A stretch of DNA of 64,000 nucleotides from Arthrobotrys musiformis (lineage: Eukaryota; Ascomycota; Orbiliomycetes; Orbiliales; Orbiliaceae): the NCBI GenBank assembly GCA_036971715.1, contig JAVHJL010000013.1, positions 1,116,001 through 1,180,000 of the forward strand, given 5' to 3'. Below the pieces are notes generated by a model that did no database searches, was not told where the DNA came from, and saw only the letters and a program-made list of their open reading frames with translations. Positions 21,390 through 33,064 of this stretch are shown in pieces; positions within the stretch are counted from its first letter, which is position 1, and every line of letters begins with the position of its first letter. The position numbers were made by a program, and so were the translations under genes.

Positions 21390-23231
21390 GTTGGAATCTT
21401 TTTTCTCTCTTTAATATATCCGGGGGGGCCTTCGGAGGGCAATTATATATAACCTCATGTGGGATAGATGGTTAGAAGTCTCCGAGGCAATATACCCAGA
21501 TATTTCCTCCAATCCTCAGATAGATTGCATTGATAGATAGATGGATAGACCAGATGAGGAGGTTGTAGTTGCATGGTGTGTGTAAAAGCGAGAGAGGAAT
21601 GTATGCATGCCTGCATGCTGATGTCAAAATGCGCCTTAGCTTAGCTGGGTTTAGTTTGTCAATTGATGCTTACAAGCTTTTGCCCGAGAGATCGCACAAA
21701 AGACCCATAAACCATGCCCACTTAGTCAGTCAGGAAGTTGGACTAACCCGAACCTCTTCTGATACAGAATCGAGGCTAGAGTATTACATGGTGGGCCTGG
21801 AGTCGAGAGGGGGTGGGCGGCAGTTGTAAGAGCCAAGTCTTTGCACTGCCGCTTAGTCAAATGTTAATCGGGTCCCACGGACGCCCGCGCGGTATGATTG
21901 ATATTAGTTATGGCGTGAATCGAAATGAGAAGAAAGAAAAAAAAGTCTCAGCTGGACCAGGGACACTTTGAAGTCTGGATATTTGATATCTTGGATATCC
22001 GAGAGACGATTGGGTATATGCCCAATGCATGTGTCGGCATGGCGCATGATTCATGGTACGTGTTCATGTTGATACCGGCCTCCCTATGATCCGGAAGGCT
22101 CGAGGCTCACTTGCTCATACAGTCCGTGTTTCGAGCGATGTTACTATACTGCGGGTCGCGGTCGTGGTCGTCGCCGTGGTCGTACATGCTTATTGATATC
22201 GAGCATAAAGGAAACCGATGATGCATGCATATGGACGGGAGCGCTTAGTGTCTTGTTTCTCTGTCCCCTTGTCCAGCCCTACACTCCACTGGTTCAAGGT
22301 TCAACCCCTGGTCTAGTCCACTGGGGGTAACAGTACACAATCATAATAATTATGCGGCCTTGATGCGACCCGGTTGGGGTAAATGGCCACTAACTGGTTA
22401 GAACTTAAGTCCCATTGTCAATTTCACAGTATAAATTGAGCAGAATCAGCCTTATGGGACAGCCTCGAGAGGGGAGCGTACGTATATCCGTGGGAGGCCT
22501 CCAACATGCATCTAGTCAGATCCGGACTGGTGTGACTCTCTCTTATACTTTCTCTGTTTCTTGCACTCTCTTTTTTATGAATCGCGTAGACTATATTATT
22601 AAGATTGTTATTAATATCTCATGCACTCGTCAAATTTCATCCGCATTGGCTAATTTACCTCATTCGATACCAGGCCCTTCGACATGACAGCGAAGAGAGG
22701 CGTTTTCCAGACCGGAGGCGTTTTGGCATCTGATAGTTGCCGTTGGGGTTAGTGCATTGTGGCGTATGAGGTCTGAATGCAGCAATAGTCTCGAGGCCCC
22801 GGTTGGGGTTTTTGTTTCAGCTGCGGTTTGGTGCCAAGCCCAGAGCCAGAGCAGCACAGAGTAACGACCATCATCATCTGCATGATATCCTCCTGACTCT
22901 TCCTCTTCCATCTTCAACATCGTCTTCATCTTCATCTTCACCCCTCAACAGAAACAAAACAAAACAAGAAAAAACAAAAATAAAATAATAAAAAACGGCC
23001 GACCTTTAATAATAATTATAGTAGCATACTAGCTTACGTATACCGGACCCATCCATCTGCATCACGACTAAACTCTGATCAACTACTCCTCCTCCTGCCG
23101 CCGGCGCCACTTAAAACCTCATCTCTCGTTTTCAGACTACTCTACGGTCCGAAGCACTGCTCCTTCCGGATATACGAACCTCCGACCGATATCTCTCTCA
23201 GCTCAGACTATACTAGATCAGATTTGTCATA
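21390..23231. other. Intergenic, 1.8 kb, divergent Zn2Cys6 and YKT6 promoters
   Basis: Large divergent upstream region. It contains a GGTCGT-type repeat near 22151-22185 and CTTCATCTTCATCTTC near 22923-22938. The YKT6 leader (about 22990-23231) is pyrimidine-rich. No coding sequence is supported. Confidence 0.5.
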
Positions 23232-24076
23232 ATGTCCACCAGTGCTGCTGCGACTACTGCCGTCTACCATATCGCCGTATGTCCCCCCCTCCCTCTCGGT
23301 TCTCGGATCCTTCCTCCCCCTCCTGCCCCTTCCATAGCTCCCGCATAATTCATGCAGACATCTAACGGTCTACTAGATATACGATACTAGCGAGAAGCCA
23401 GCCAAGAAGCTAATCTCCGAAAGCAACCTTGAGAGCTTCGGCTACTTTACTCGCAACAAGTAGGTCCTACTCCTTCAAAACAGCCTCGTAAGGATCCACC
23501 GCTGACAATGTTCTCCTAAAAAGTGTCGAACAATTTATGAACTTCACCGCTTCGACTATAGCCGAGCGAACGAATGTCAATGTCAGACAGAGTGTCCAGG
23601 AGCAGTGTAAGACCTTCTTTTTCAAACTTTAGTCCTTCAGGACCAGGGCTAACGAAAGGATGTGAGGAACAGCATACATGGTCCATGCCTACAGCCGCCC
23701 CGAAAACTGCACGGGTGTCGTAATCACCAATGCCGAATACCCCCGTAGAATTCCCCACGAACTCCTAAACCGTCTCCTCGATGAATTCATCACCAAACAT
23801 CCCCGCAACACCTGGTCTTCTGGTAAAACCTACGACTTACCACAACTCAAAGAGTATCTAGCGAAATACCAGGAACCATCTCAAGCCGACAATATCTCCA
23901 AGATCCAGCGAGAGTTGGACGAGACTAAGATTGTGCTGCATAAGACTATCGAGAGCGTTCTCGACAGAGGGGAGAAGCTGGATACATTGGTCCAGAGGAG
24001 TGATAATTTGAGCAGTGCTAGTAAGATGTTTTATACCAATGCGAAGAAGCAGAACAGTTGCTGTGTGGTGATGTAG
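23232..24076 (+). CDS. YKT6: R-SNARE Ykt6
   Basis: Lipid-anchored R-SNARE acting in ER-Golgi, endosomal, vacuolar and autophagosome fusion. Four exons at 23232-23276, 23377-23459, 23524-23606 and 23673-24076 give 204 aa, the normal length. An N-terminal longin domain (about 1-130) includes IYDTSEKPAKKL, ESFGYFTR and ERTNVNVRQSVQEQ. The SNARE motif (about 138-195) carries the zero-layer Arg in LDRGEKLDTL. The C-terminus is SCCVVM, with Cys201 in a CaaX box (CVVM) for farnesylation and Cys200 for a second lipid. Splice sites are canonical; intron 3 has a GCTAAC branch site. A confident call from the intact domain and lipidation motif. Confidence 0.97.
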
Positions 24077-25196
24077 ATGCCTCTCTCGCCGACAGCAGTT
24101 GGTATATACATTTACATGTAGCTGAGAAGGCGATGAAGAAGAGGAAGAGTATGAACATGACATCTCGACAAACAACCTAGGGCTTTTTTTTTTTTTGTAA
24201 ACCCCTAGGATAAGGCGGTCTCGTATGATACAGTAAGCAGGCGGGCATTTTGGCCACAGGAAGAGCATAACGTAAATTTTACGTCGTTCTTTTTTATATT
24301 TTATTTTTTATGATTATGCGCAGTTCTAGATATTCGGCCCTCGCCCACTCGTTTCTACTTTTTTTTTTTTTTTTTTTTTTTTCCCGTCATGTCTCTCTTT
24401 TTGATAGTATTGTTGCATTCGCCGGGACACTGTTTAGCTAGTATAGTGCCTTTTTTTTCACTTTTCACACGACTTAATATATTTGAAGAATTATATCAGC
24501 TCTCAGTTGGGCTTGGTCACCTGCTCTTGTCCCTCAAAACCCAATCAATTGTGAAATATCCATGTATCTCAGCAACGGGGATTTTGAAAGCCCTCTGATG
24601 GCATGATATCGCTATCTCAACGAAACTCGTGATTCTCTAGCGCTCGGACACAGAATACAGCAATTTGTGTCGACGCTCTTCTAGGTCTGTTCTAGATGCC
24701 AAGAGGGAGGTTCTGCATGGGTGGTTTGGTTTGGGTTCAGCGAGGGGTAGCATTGAATACGTATATCCACCAGCTTAGGTGCCCATCGATATATCTAGAT
24801 AATTACCCCAGTGCTAATCAAAGCGCCACTGTCGTGGACGGTGAGTTTACACTAATATATTACCACAGGGGTGCGTTGAGGAACGTTGCATTTTTACCTG
24901 TGGTTTGGAATCGATTTTGACTTTCGTATATTTTGTCCCGTGCCCTGACCTCGACGTATTCGTATTATCTCGTAAACCAAATGCTACTGCGGATGTATTC
25001 GTATAGATTGGGAAAGATTCAGAATGATTTCATTTTGCTCTTTTGGCCAGTATGCTGAAATTAGTTCGTTCTAAGCACATACTTGTAAAGAAGAAGGTAG
25101 CATGCTAATGTTCCTGGGTCCAGCCCGTAAGACTCATGCATTCGCACGAGACTGTGGATATAAATTTAGGTATTCAGAGCCGCAAAGAACCCGGCT
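24077..25196. other. Intergenic: convergent YKT6 and F-box 3' flanks
   Basis: 1.1 kb with a T-rich run at 24189-24200, a 24-T run at 24359-24382, and one copy of an 11-bp sequence (TCTCGTAAACC, 24968-24978) that recurs near 39.6 and 40.3 kb. No gene is seen. Confidence 0.5.
24359..24382 (+). repeat. Poly(dT) tract, 24 nt
   Basis: Uninterrupted T run about 280 bp downstream of the YKT6 stop codon, in convergent 3' sequence. Confidence 0.9.
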
Positions 25197-26982
25197 CTAG
25201 TAATATCGAGAGTTAATAGCGCGAGGCTCCTCGAGACTAGCCTCTTCAAGGTAATCGGTGACTTTCTTCGAAAAGTCAACGAGATGACTTCGTAAGTCGT
25301 GCAGGTGCTCATCTCCCTCCAGCGTCTGTTGTATCAACTCTTCCTCCATCTGCTTCTGTTGCTTCGCAGCTGCCCTTTGCCATCTTTCCTTCAGTTCCTC
25401 CGCTAGAGCCCTCCCGTAGCTTTCCGCCAGTAACTTTCTATCCTCCTCTTTAATTCCCTTGTTTTTCTTCAAAATGCACGGGATTAAATCCCTAGGGAGA
25501 AAGAACAAACGATCGTCCGCGAACTTACAGTACCTCAGCTTTTCGAAGGGAACATCGCCAATCTCAAACCCCATATTCTCGACGTCAAGGGGATCGCGCA
25601 GGGAACCATCCGTATCGAACTTATAGCCACCGCAGTGCGTAGACACCCCCGGTTTACGCGGCCATCCGCTCGGCCCGCGCAAAACAAAGCCTTCCAAGTT
25701 CGGAAGCGGGAATTTTGCGAACTGCATCCACCAGGATTTTGAATAGGCCTGGAAATTATGAAGAGATAGACGAACGATCGTTTGCGGTACGGGGAGGAAG
25801 AAACCCGGGTGGAATAGAAAACTTTCGAGGCGGACGGTTCGGAGTTTTTTCAGCCCCATCACCGCATCGGATAGAGATTTTAGAGCCGAGGGGATGGTAA
25901 CTAGTGGTTGAAAAATATGGTATTCGGTTTCTATTTTGAGGGTGAGGTATTTCAGGTTTCTCGTCCTTCTGAACAATTCGGCTAGATCCAGAACTGTCTG
26001 GAGAGTTCTATCAAGTGGTGTCCCGTCTTCAGCTGTGGCGGTGGACGGCATGGGTATGCAAATCGCATCATCGTAATCGTTTTCCCATGTATGACTCTTG
26101 CTTGTGGGGATAGTGTCGTATCTTCCATGTACACGTGGATCAACTATGCCATCGTTTCCCCACGAACCTACTTCGAAACTCAAGTTGATCTTTCGGAGTT
26201 TGTCAAGGTCGAAGAAGCGGGTGATTATGTACGGCTGCGCACGGCATCTGATATCCTCCATCGCGTACTCTGCGTCGGAACGGGAGTAGGAGTAGTATCT
26301 CAAGACATCTAGCATTGCGTAATAGATACGCTCATTGTGGAACCCTGTAATAGGATTTTATAGTCAGTGATACGTCGCATTGCACTTATGCCAGCCAATT
26401 TGGGCATATGCTGGTCTCGTACCCAGGCATATGCTGTTTTTAAGAGAAATGGCGCAAGGGAAACTCACGAGTCCCGTGAAGGGATGTAACATGGGGCAGA
26501 AGTTGAACGCGAGGGACACCCGATTTCTCCACCTGGTCCCTCACAAGCTTCAAAAACGCCTTGAGGGAAATTTGTGTCCTATGACTCGCAATCACCTCCA
26601 AACCTTCCTCATCGCCCTCCTCCCCAACATTCGTGTGCGTATGCATCCTATAGTCCAGTTTTATCAAGTCATAAAGTCTGTATGCGGGCCCGGGCCTAGA
26701 TTCAAAACAGGTATCGATTATCGAAAATATCGACCGAATCTTTCGGTTGATTGTCTTGGGTAGTTGCGTGACCCCAACGGCGTAGAGGTATTTGCAGGTT
26801 CGCATGGTGCGGAGTAAATCTTCGATTTTTAGGTAGGAGCATATGGGGCCCAGGAGCTCTGGGGGGAGATCTGTGAGACATATCGGTTCCTCGAGGCGGA
26901 GGGCCGCGATATCGACGCAGCTTGCTTCGATTTCGGGAGCCTCCATGCCTGCTTGTAGACTTGTCTCCGCACCAGGATCCAT
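25197..26982 (-). CDS. F-box protein
   Basis: Putative SCF ubiquitin-ligase substrate receptor. Two exons on minus, 26982-26469 and 26344-25197, give 553 aa. The F-box is at about 35-72: LTDLPPELLGPICSYLKIEDLLRTMRTCKYLY, with the usual LPxELL start and a buried leucine ladder. The rest contains weak Leu-rich segments (LRKINLSFEVGS, LKYLTLKI, LRTVRLESF, IVRLSLHNFQ, NLEGFVLRGPSGWPRKPG), suggesting divergent leucine-rich repeats for target binding. The C-terminal 90 residues are charged and probably coiled-coil. The intron (26345-26468, 124 nt) interrupts HGT|RFHNERIYYA. Orphan F-box proteins of this kind are numerous and variable in Pezizomycotina; the substrate cannot be predicted. Confidence 0.83.
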
Positions 26983-28576
26983 CTTGATGATGTTGACTTG
27001 AAGTGGATCCTTCTTTTTTGATGAATAGATGGCGGTTAATGCTGTGGGGGTTCGAGGGATTATGATCGAACCAGCATTTCCATATGTTGCCTGCAGCTGT
27101 CAAAATATTATATCACGAATCACGGACTGATGTTACGCGCAGCTTAATTGTTCCCGATTCGAATTCCAACAGCTGGGCAGCTGCGTGCACTAAAACCCTG
27201 GCTAGCTGTTGCGCAGGGGTCAACAAGACCCTGTTCGGCAGACCCAAGCTTCTAGCTTCTCTTGCTGTGTAACGTAATAAAACTTGGGGTACAAAAGGTC
27301 ACGATGGGCGATATAATACCCCCACGCGAATTGCAATTGTGAAACTATCTTGGGGGGCTTGCTCACTCTATAGCTTGGGGGTACCCTTATACCAGGGTTT
27401 TTTTTTTAGATGTCTTGAATTGTCCGAGCCTCGAGCTCGATTCCAACTGTCCGATCATCCGGATCATGGACGGCTGCAGGATGCTGCCCGCCGAAAATAA
27501 CCCCGAAAGGCACCCTATTCTAGATCGTTTGCGCAGCGATCTATCAACTACTAGGATTCCTTCCTAGTAGTCTACCCCCACGCCCATCTTACGACTTTTC
27601 AATCGCGAGATCCGGACTTGAATTCGAGTCGAGGTTCGGCCAGCCCGGCTAGATCAATACTTGCTATAGGGATCCTTGAATGCAATGTCGTGCAACACGT
27701 CCAATGGTAAATTCCAACAAACTAACATTTATCGTCAGCTAGCGAAGTCTATCTCGTTATTATAATGCCAATTATGCCAGGGGCCTATAGATGTATTATC
27801 ATATGAGAATTGATGCAAAAACATTATTTAGCATAAGTCCGCTGTATCAATGCGGTACCTAAGTCCGTCTTTAAAGGTATTGTCGTAGCACATTGGCGAG
27901 TTTGTAATCCCATGCTATTCCCATAGCTATAAGCAAAAGTATTTAGAAAATGAGCTGTGAGTCAAGTTCTATAGATCTAAATCTTAAAATTTGTAGGGAT
28001 ACGAGGAAGGGAGGCATTACAGTCGCCCTGGCTAGCTGGGGCCACCGAGATTAAATGAGCTTTGAACTGGTCAATTGATATTTTAGTTGGGTTTGTGCGA
28101 AATAAAGCTGCGTACTTGCCGACTCTCTGCCTGAACTGCCTACACACGATCGCTAATATTATAATCCATACACAGTGCTTTGCTCACTAGAAACTGCTGC
28201 TATCGTTGAGATTATCCAGAGAAGCAGTCGGTTTGATTATTCACATATAAATGCCTAATACAAATTAAGAATTCGTAGAGATCGTATGGAGAATATTAGA
28301 AAACAACGGCGGTCTGGCAAACATAAAATTCGTATTCTATCCATATAGCATTATGAACCCGTAAACCCAAATCCCCGCTATCTATAGATCAAAGAGCAAG
28401 CTCGAAAAGATGTCTATGCAAAGCTAGAAAGGAGTAGTACACCATAACAAGAACAACAATGACCCTTGCATGATGTATAACAGAGTATGAGTATGTCAAT
28501 GAAAAGGCCCGCTTCAAGACTTCGGTTGTTCAGCCGAACACAGTTAGAAAATCAAGACAAAATCTAGACCGAGATC
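26983..28576. other. Intergenic, 1.6 kb, no gene recognised
   Basis: Contains the F-box promoter side and the 3' flank of the 2-hydroxyacid dehydrogenase gene. The 27.7-28.5 kb part is visibly AT-rich and stop-rich. No exon or repeat family is supported. Confidence 0.5.
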
Positions 28577-30078
28577 TCAATCCCAATCGGTAATGCTGGC
28601 TTGCTCAGGAACTGGCGACTTCAATTCACCGAGAGTGAGCGCCATCTTGGCATTCTCAATATTCCAAACCTCCATTTTCGTTTGAGTCTATACGGAGTTA
28701 CAATTAGCAAAGCATTTACGCTTGTTTAGCCAGGAGTCGAGCTTACCTCAACTGTGAAGGTCCCCATGTGCGGGATGAGCATGACCTTGGTGTTCTCCAA
28801 GAGTCCTGGGTGGATAGTTGGCTCCTCCTCAAAGACATCCAATCCGACGCTGCGAACCTTCCCGCTATTGAGAGCTTCGACCAAGGCTGCCTCGTCTATG
28901 ACAGCTCCACGAGCAGTATTGACAATGACTACACCATCCTTCATCTTTGCAAACTCAGCCGTCGATATTATGTGACGAGTATGAGCCTATGATAAAACAT
29001 AAATCAGCTCCAAACTTTTCCTGCAAATCACTCTTTCTCTTCTACCAAACCCAGGCTTTACTAACGTTCAAAGGAAGGTTCAAGCTGATGACATCTGAAG
29101 TAGCCAGCAACTCATCAAACGAAACGTATTTGGCACCTTGCTCTTGATCAGGGTCCAATCGATTACGGTTGTAATACTGGATCTTCATATCGAACGCCTC
29201 AGCTCGCCTCTTCAGCGTCTGTCCGATGCCTCCCATCCCAAGGATCCCGAGGACCTTGTCTTGTGGGTCATTGCCCAATGTCGAAGCTCCACGCCACTCT
29301 TTCGCTCGCAAAGCTGTCATCCCTATGTTGAAGTTTCGGAGTGCACCAAGAATGAGGAACATGTTGACGTCGGCAGTGCTATCGTCGACGGCGGTGGGGA
29401 CATTGGAGACGCGGATTTTGCGGTCTGTGAGCGGTTGGATGTCTAGCTGGTCGTATCCAGCGCCTATTTTCACACGCGACCAAGTCAGCACGATCGAAGC
29501 CCTCGTTCTATCAAGAGGAGAGACGACAAGGACTAACCATTGTGACAAATGAACTTGAGACTCTTCGGCAGCGCCTCGACAAGTTCAGCATCTATCCTCC
29601 CAGTTATGGAGACACTGGTGAACGTTCTGAAGGCGACGACGACGCCATCGAGTTGCCCGGACTTGCACTCTTCGATGAATTCTTCTCGGTTTGTAGCTTT
29701 TGGGGTGACAAGTTCGGCGAACTCGGACAAGGCGGCGTATTGCTCGAAGGCACTGTTTGTACACGAGAAAGCACCATATCGGTTAGCTGATAAGAAAGGG
29801 AAAGAGAGCTCCCAGCGAGCGGTTTCGGCTACGGTATCGATTGCGATACGAGGAGGGGCGGAAAATGCGAACAGCGACCCAGGACAGAAAAGAAGAAAAA
29901 ATAATAATAACGGTTGAGTAAAGGGTTCAATTGAAGGGAATAGGTCCCGTGGATATGGATCCCTGGTCCCTTTCCTCTCGGAACGGCAATCGGGCTCGCT
30001 GATCGTGAAGGGGAAAGGTTGCACTGCTTACTGTTCGATTTCGCCCAATAACAGGCACTTTGGTTTCTGTGTTGCCAT
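28577..30078 (-). CDS. D-isomer-specific 2-hydroxyacid dehydrogenase, glyoxylate reductase (GOR1) type
   Basis: NAD(P)H-dependent reductase of glyoxylate, hydroxypyruvate or similar 2-oxoacids. Five exons on minus: 30078-30032, 29752-29538, 29463-29066, 28986-28747, 28687-28577, totalling 336 aa. Motifs in order: LPKSLKFICHNGAGYDQLD, VSNVPTAVDDSTAD, the dinucleotide loop GILGMGGIG (GxGxxG at 163-168), QYYNRNRL (an Arg after the second strand, favouring NADPH), and the catalytic triad Arg246 (NTARG), Glu275 (DVFEEEP) and His293 (IPHMGT). Exon 1 encodes only MATQKPKCLLLGEIE and joins HAFEQYAALS after a 279-nt intron, far longer than neighbouring introns. The precise substrate is uncertain; GOR1 is the closest characterised type I can name. 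Confidence 0.92.
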
Positions 30079-31820
30079 GATGGTGTTCGTGACGAGGTTA
30101 CTAATAGAGTAACTTTGGTATTCGAGTTCGAAGCGTGCGATTTTATGGGTTTATTGATCGGATGGCGGACGAAAGATGGAACAAGATGGTTCGTTGAGAT
30201 CGTTTGAAGGTTTCGAAGGAAGGGAGAAAAGGGAGGAAGGAGAAAAGGTTTGGATTGAACTGTGTGGGTTTGGTGGATGGTGGTACAACAGCAGCAAGCA
30301 GCAGCAGCAGCGGGTAACTGGAAAGAGGACGAAGTTTGCGAAGTTGGAAGAAGAAGCAGAACCAAGAAGACAGGAAAGAAGAAAAGAACTGGTATTTGAA
30401 AGACCAACTGATTGATTCAAAGGTAATTATAATTCACGTATTTGATCTAGAGCAATTGGGTTTAATTGATAGTCAAAGTGTCTCAGAGTCGACAGTATCA
30501 GAAGGGAAAAGAAGAAAAAAGATGTCCACGCTGAGGAAACTGGCGAAATCGTTCGGTTCCTGGCAGCCGGGTATTTACATCTCCAGACCCAGAGATCCTG
30601 GAAGCTTAGCTCGCTGGTGAACAAGTCTAACAGAGGATTGAAGACGTCAGGCTAGTGGCATTGTGGAGCCGCCTTTTTGTTCGAAAGAAGAGCTGTTTCC
30701 GAGATGCAATATATAAGTCAGAACTGACTTATCCAAAAGTCGACCATTCAAGGTTAAGCACAGTCATTAAGCTGAATCGGATTCGAGACCGGCTGGGTCA
30801 GCATTTACAGACCCTGGGGGCTTCGATACGCTGATATAGCTCCACGATTCGATCAAACCAACATTGGGCTAACGGGCTTCAGGGCTCCAAAGAAAGGTCA
30901 GGTCATGTCAATGCGGAACATATTTCTCCACCCGAGTTCCGATTTACGGAGGCTTTGTCGGCAAGCACTGACTTGAGTACCTACTTAACTACTTAGAGCA
31001 GCAGGTAGGCCAGTACTCAAATAAGCAGTGGCTACTTGGCCAAACACTACCGCCGTATCTCCGTCGGTCTGCAAGCTTAAACGAAAAGCTGGAGAAATCT
31101 GGAGCTATTGCTGGAGAAAGTCTCATGTCTGAGCTCGCTTCTGAGCTAAAATCAACATGGCCAGGAACCGAGCCAGTGGCGGATACAGTTACAGTTGCAG
31201 CGCAGGGAGGGTGCGGGTTGGACACGGAATAATGCCATCCTTTGCTTTTTTGCGCAAAGTGAGGATTCTGGGTGGCCAATGGCCGTTGGGACGATTTGGA
31301 TTGAGGATTTGAATTCATCCGGTGGGTGGTCCTGTCCCGGCCGAGGGAAGAGCAACGGCACTGCAGATGCATCAGAATCTGCAGGGTGAATTGTCGGGTA
31401 TGGCATATTATATTCCAACGGTATATCTTTCGATGTCAGCTCTTTCCTTCGATTGCGGTTGATGCTTCAGGATAATATCGGATTATGTTTTTTGTCAGAA
31501 TCTTATATCAGACAGACCGGACAGCACCTGATATCACTGGACTTGGTGGGGCCCAGTTCCTGAATCACCTTGCATGAAGTCTAGGATATCGATGCATCAG
31601 AAGCAAACCGATCCGATACACCGGATGTGGCCTCGCAATCTCGTCACATTCACCCATCCCCTCGAAACGGACGTATGTGAGTACATACAACCGGCCTTCC
31701 TTCAGGCCCAATGCGGTGCTTGTGGGATGTTGGATTGAATCTGCTGCAAGATGACGCCTGGATGCGGCAATCTAGCCGACCTGTAGGTCATTGAGGAAAC
31801 ACCCCTGCTCCATTCAATCG

Positions 31821-31847
31821 AAAAAAAAAAAAAAAAAAAAAAAAAAA
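31821..31847 (+). repeat. Poly(dA) tract, 27 nt
   Basis: Uninterrupted A run in the reductase/ADE4 spacer; no retroelement features flank it. Confidence 0.9.
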
Positions 31848-32775
31848 GGACTAGTATTCGCAGGAAAGGAAAGGAGCATGTCTTCCTTCATCGGCGAGAA
31901 ACCGCATCGAAGGACGCTAGAAAGCTCGGCACGTGGACACTTTTTGGAGAGATGAGGGAGAAGAGCTCGTTACTTCATCGAGGCCCGGCCTTGTCTCCTG
32001 TCAGGTAACGGCCATGGATGTAATGTATATCAATCGATCCCTACTGGCCTGGAGAGTTAGCTCTGCCCCGAAAGGTCATATACAACATACATCCACACAT
32101 ACCAGTCGCATGGGGGTAATTATAATTGATGGCGGGCAAAGTTGGTGGGCGTTAGGTAAGTGACCTGAAGCCAAGCCAGTTGGAGGTACCTGGCCGAAGA
32201 CCCAAGAAATTTTAAATTTTTTCCCGCTTACAAAAGTAAAATAAAATTCTTTTCCTCCACCTCTTTAATTCTCTTCCCTCCTCCACCACCGGAAGAAAAA
32301 AAAGATACTTCTTTCAAGAAACATCATGAACACGGTTCACTCCCCACACTCCACCCCCAACCCACCGTCTCAATTGGCTTCAAGGCGTCGACAATGTGGA
32401 CGTCATTGTCGTTCTGTTAACTGTGTACCGTCGCTTCTGTCGTCCACACTTGAATTGCCACCAACTGGCAGCTTAGCCGCTGTTGGTTGAGACTCCGAGC
32501 CAGCCGGACTAAAACATTTCAAACCTATCGATTAGAAGACAAACTTCCTTTTTTCTTCTTTCTCTTCTCTTCGTCCCCAGATTCGTTTTTCTTATCATCG
32601 TTCATCTCTTCACTGTAGATGAACTTTTGACCCCCACAGACCAGTCAAATCAGTCAGCCAGAACAGTTTGTCTGGACCGCCAGGCACCATCTAACTCCAA
32701 CAAACACTTGCCCAAACTGGCTCTATCGATTTCACGAACTAGCTTCGGTGTCAATTAAAACGATTCGTTCATCTG

Positions 32776-33033
32776 GTAGGTGCATTTTCCTTTATCTGTC
32801 TTGAAAATGACTCTTCGTTATCCGTAACAGTTCTGGTTACGGCTGGCTTTTATGATGATACCCATATCTTTAGATGTTAGACTTCCGAGAAAAAATTCTG
32901 CGGACAAAAATATTATGCATGGCTTGCTGATCTCTAGCCCTTTCAAAAAATTATTTACCTTTTGTGCTCATCGTCTTTTTTTTCGGTGGTACCGAGGCTA
33001 ACCGCGATGCTGTTAAAGGACTCTTTCTCCTAG
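32776..33033 (+). other. Probable 5' UTR intron of ADE4
   Basis: ATCTG|GTAGGT is followed about 220 nt later by a GCTAAC branch site (32997-33002) and the acceptor TCCTAG (33033), 31 nt before the ATG. A TGACTC hexamer at 32808-32813 lies inside it; this is a Gcn4/Bas1-type core in yeast purine genes, but a single hexamer is weak evidence. Inferred from consensus only. Confidence 0.4.
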
Positions 33034-33064
33034 ATAGTAGCAAATACAAGAACAATCCGTCACA

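Larger units (their letters stand above)
30079..33064. other. Intergenic, 3 kb, divergent promoters of the reductase and ADE4
   Basis: Long spacer between two start codons on opposite strands. It contains CAG repeats near 30291-30310, a 27-A run at 31821-31847, a pyrimidine-rich leader zone at about 32210-32600, and a probable 5' UTR intron of ADE4 (separate entry). Short open frames at about 31.0-31.4 kb have no recognisable features. No gene is supported. Confidence 0.5.

Noticed and set aside
22660..22990. Met/Lys-rich and Ser-rich short frames near 22.7-23.0 kb as a gene
   Set aside because: They arise from CTTCAT/GATGAA-type repeats in the YKT6 upstream region; no conserved sequence.
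29753..30031. Possible extra coding exon inside the long first intron of the 2-hydroxyacid dehydrogenase gene
   Set aside because: The protein match LLLGEIE|HAFEQYAALS is continuous across the splice, and the read-through frame meets a stop right at the donor.
31821..31847. Poly(A) tract as the tail of a retroposon
   Set aside because: No flanking target-site duplication, no reverse-transcriptase frame and no processed gene copy upstream.
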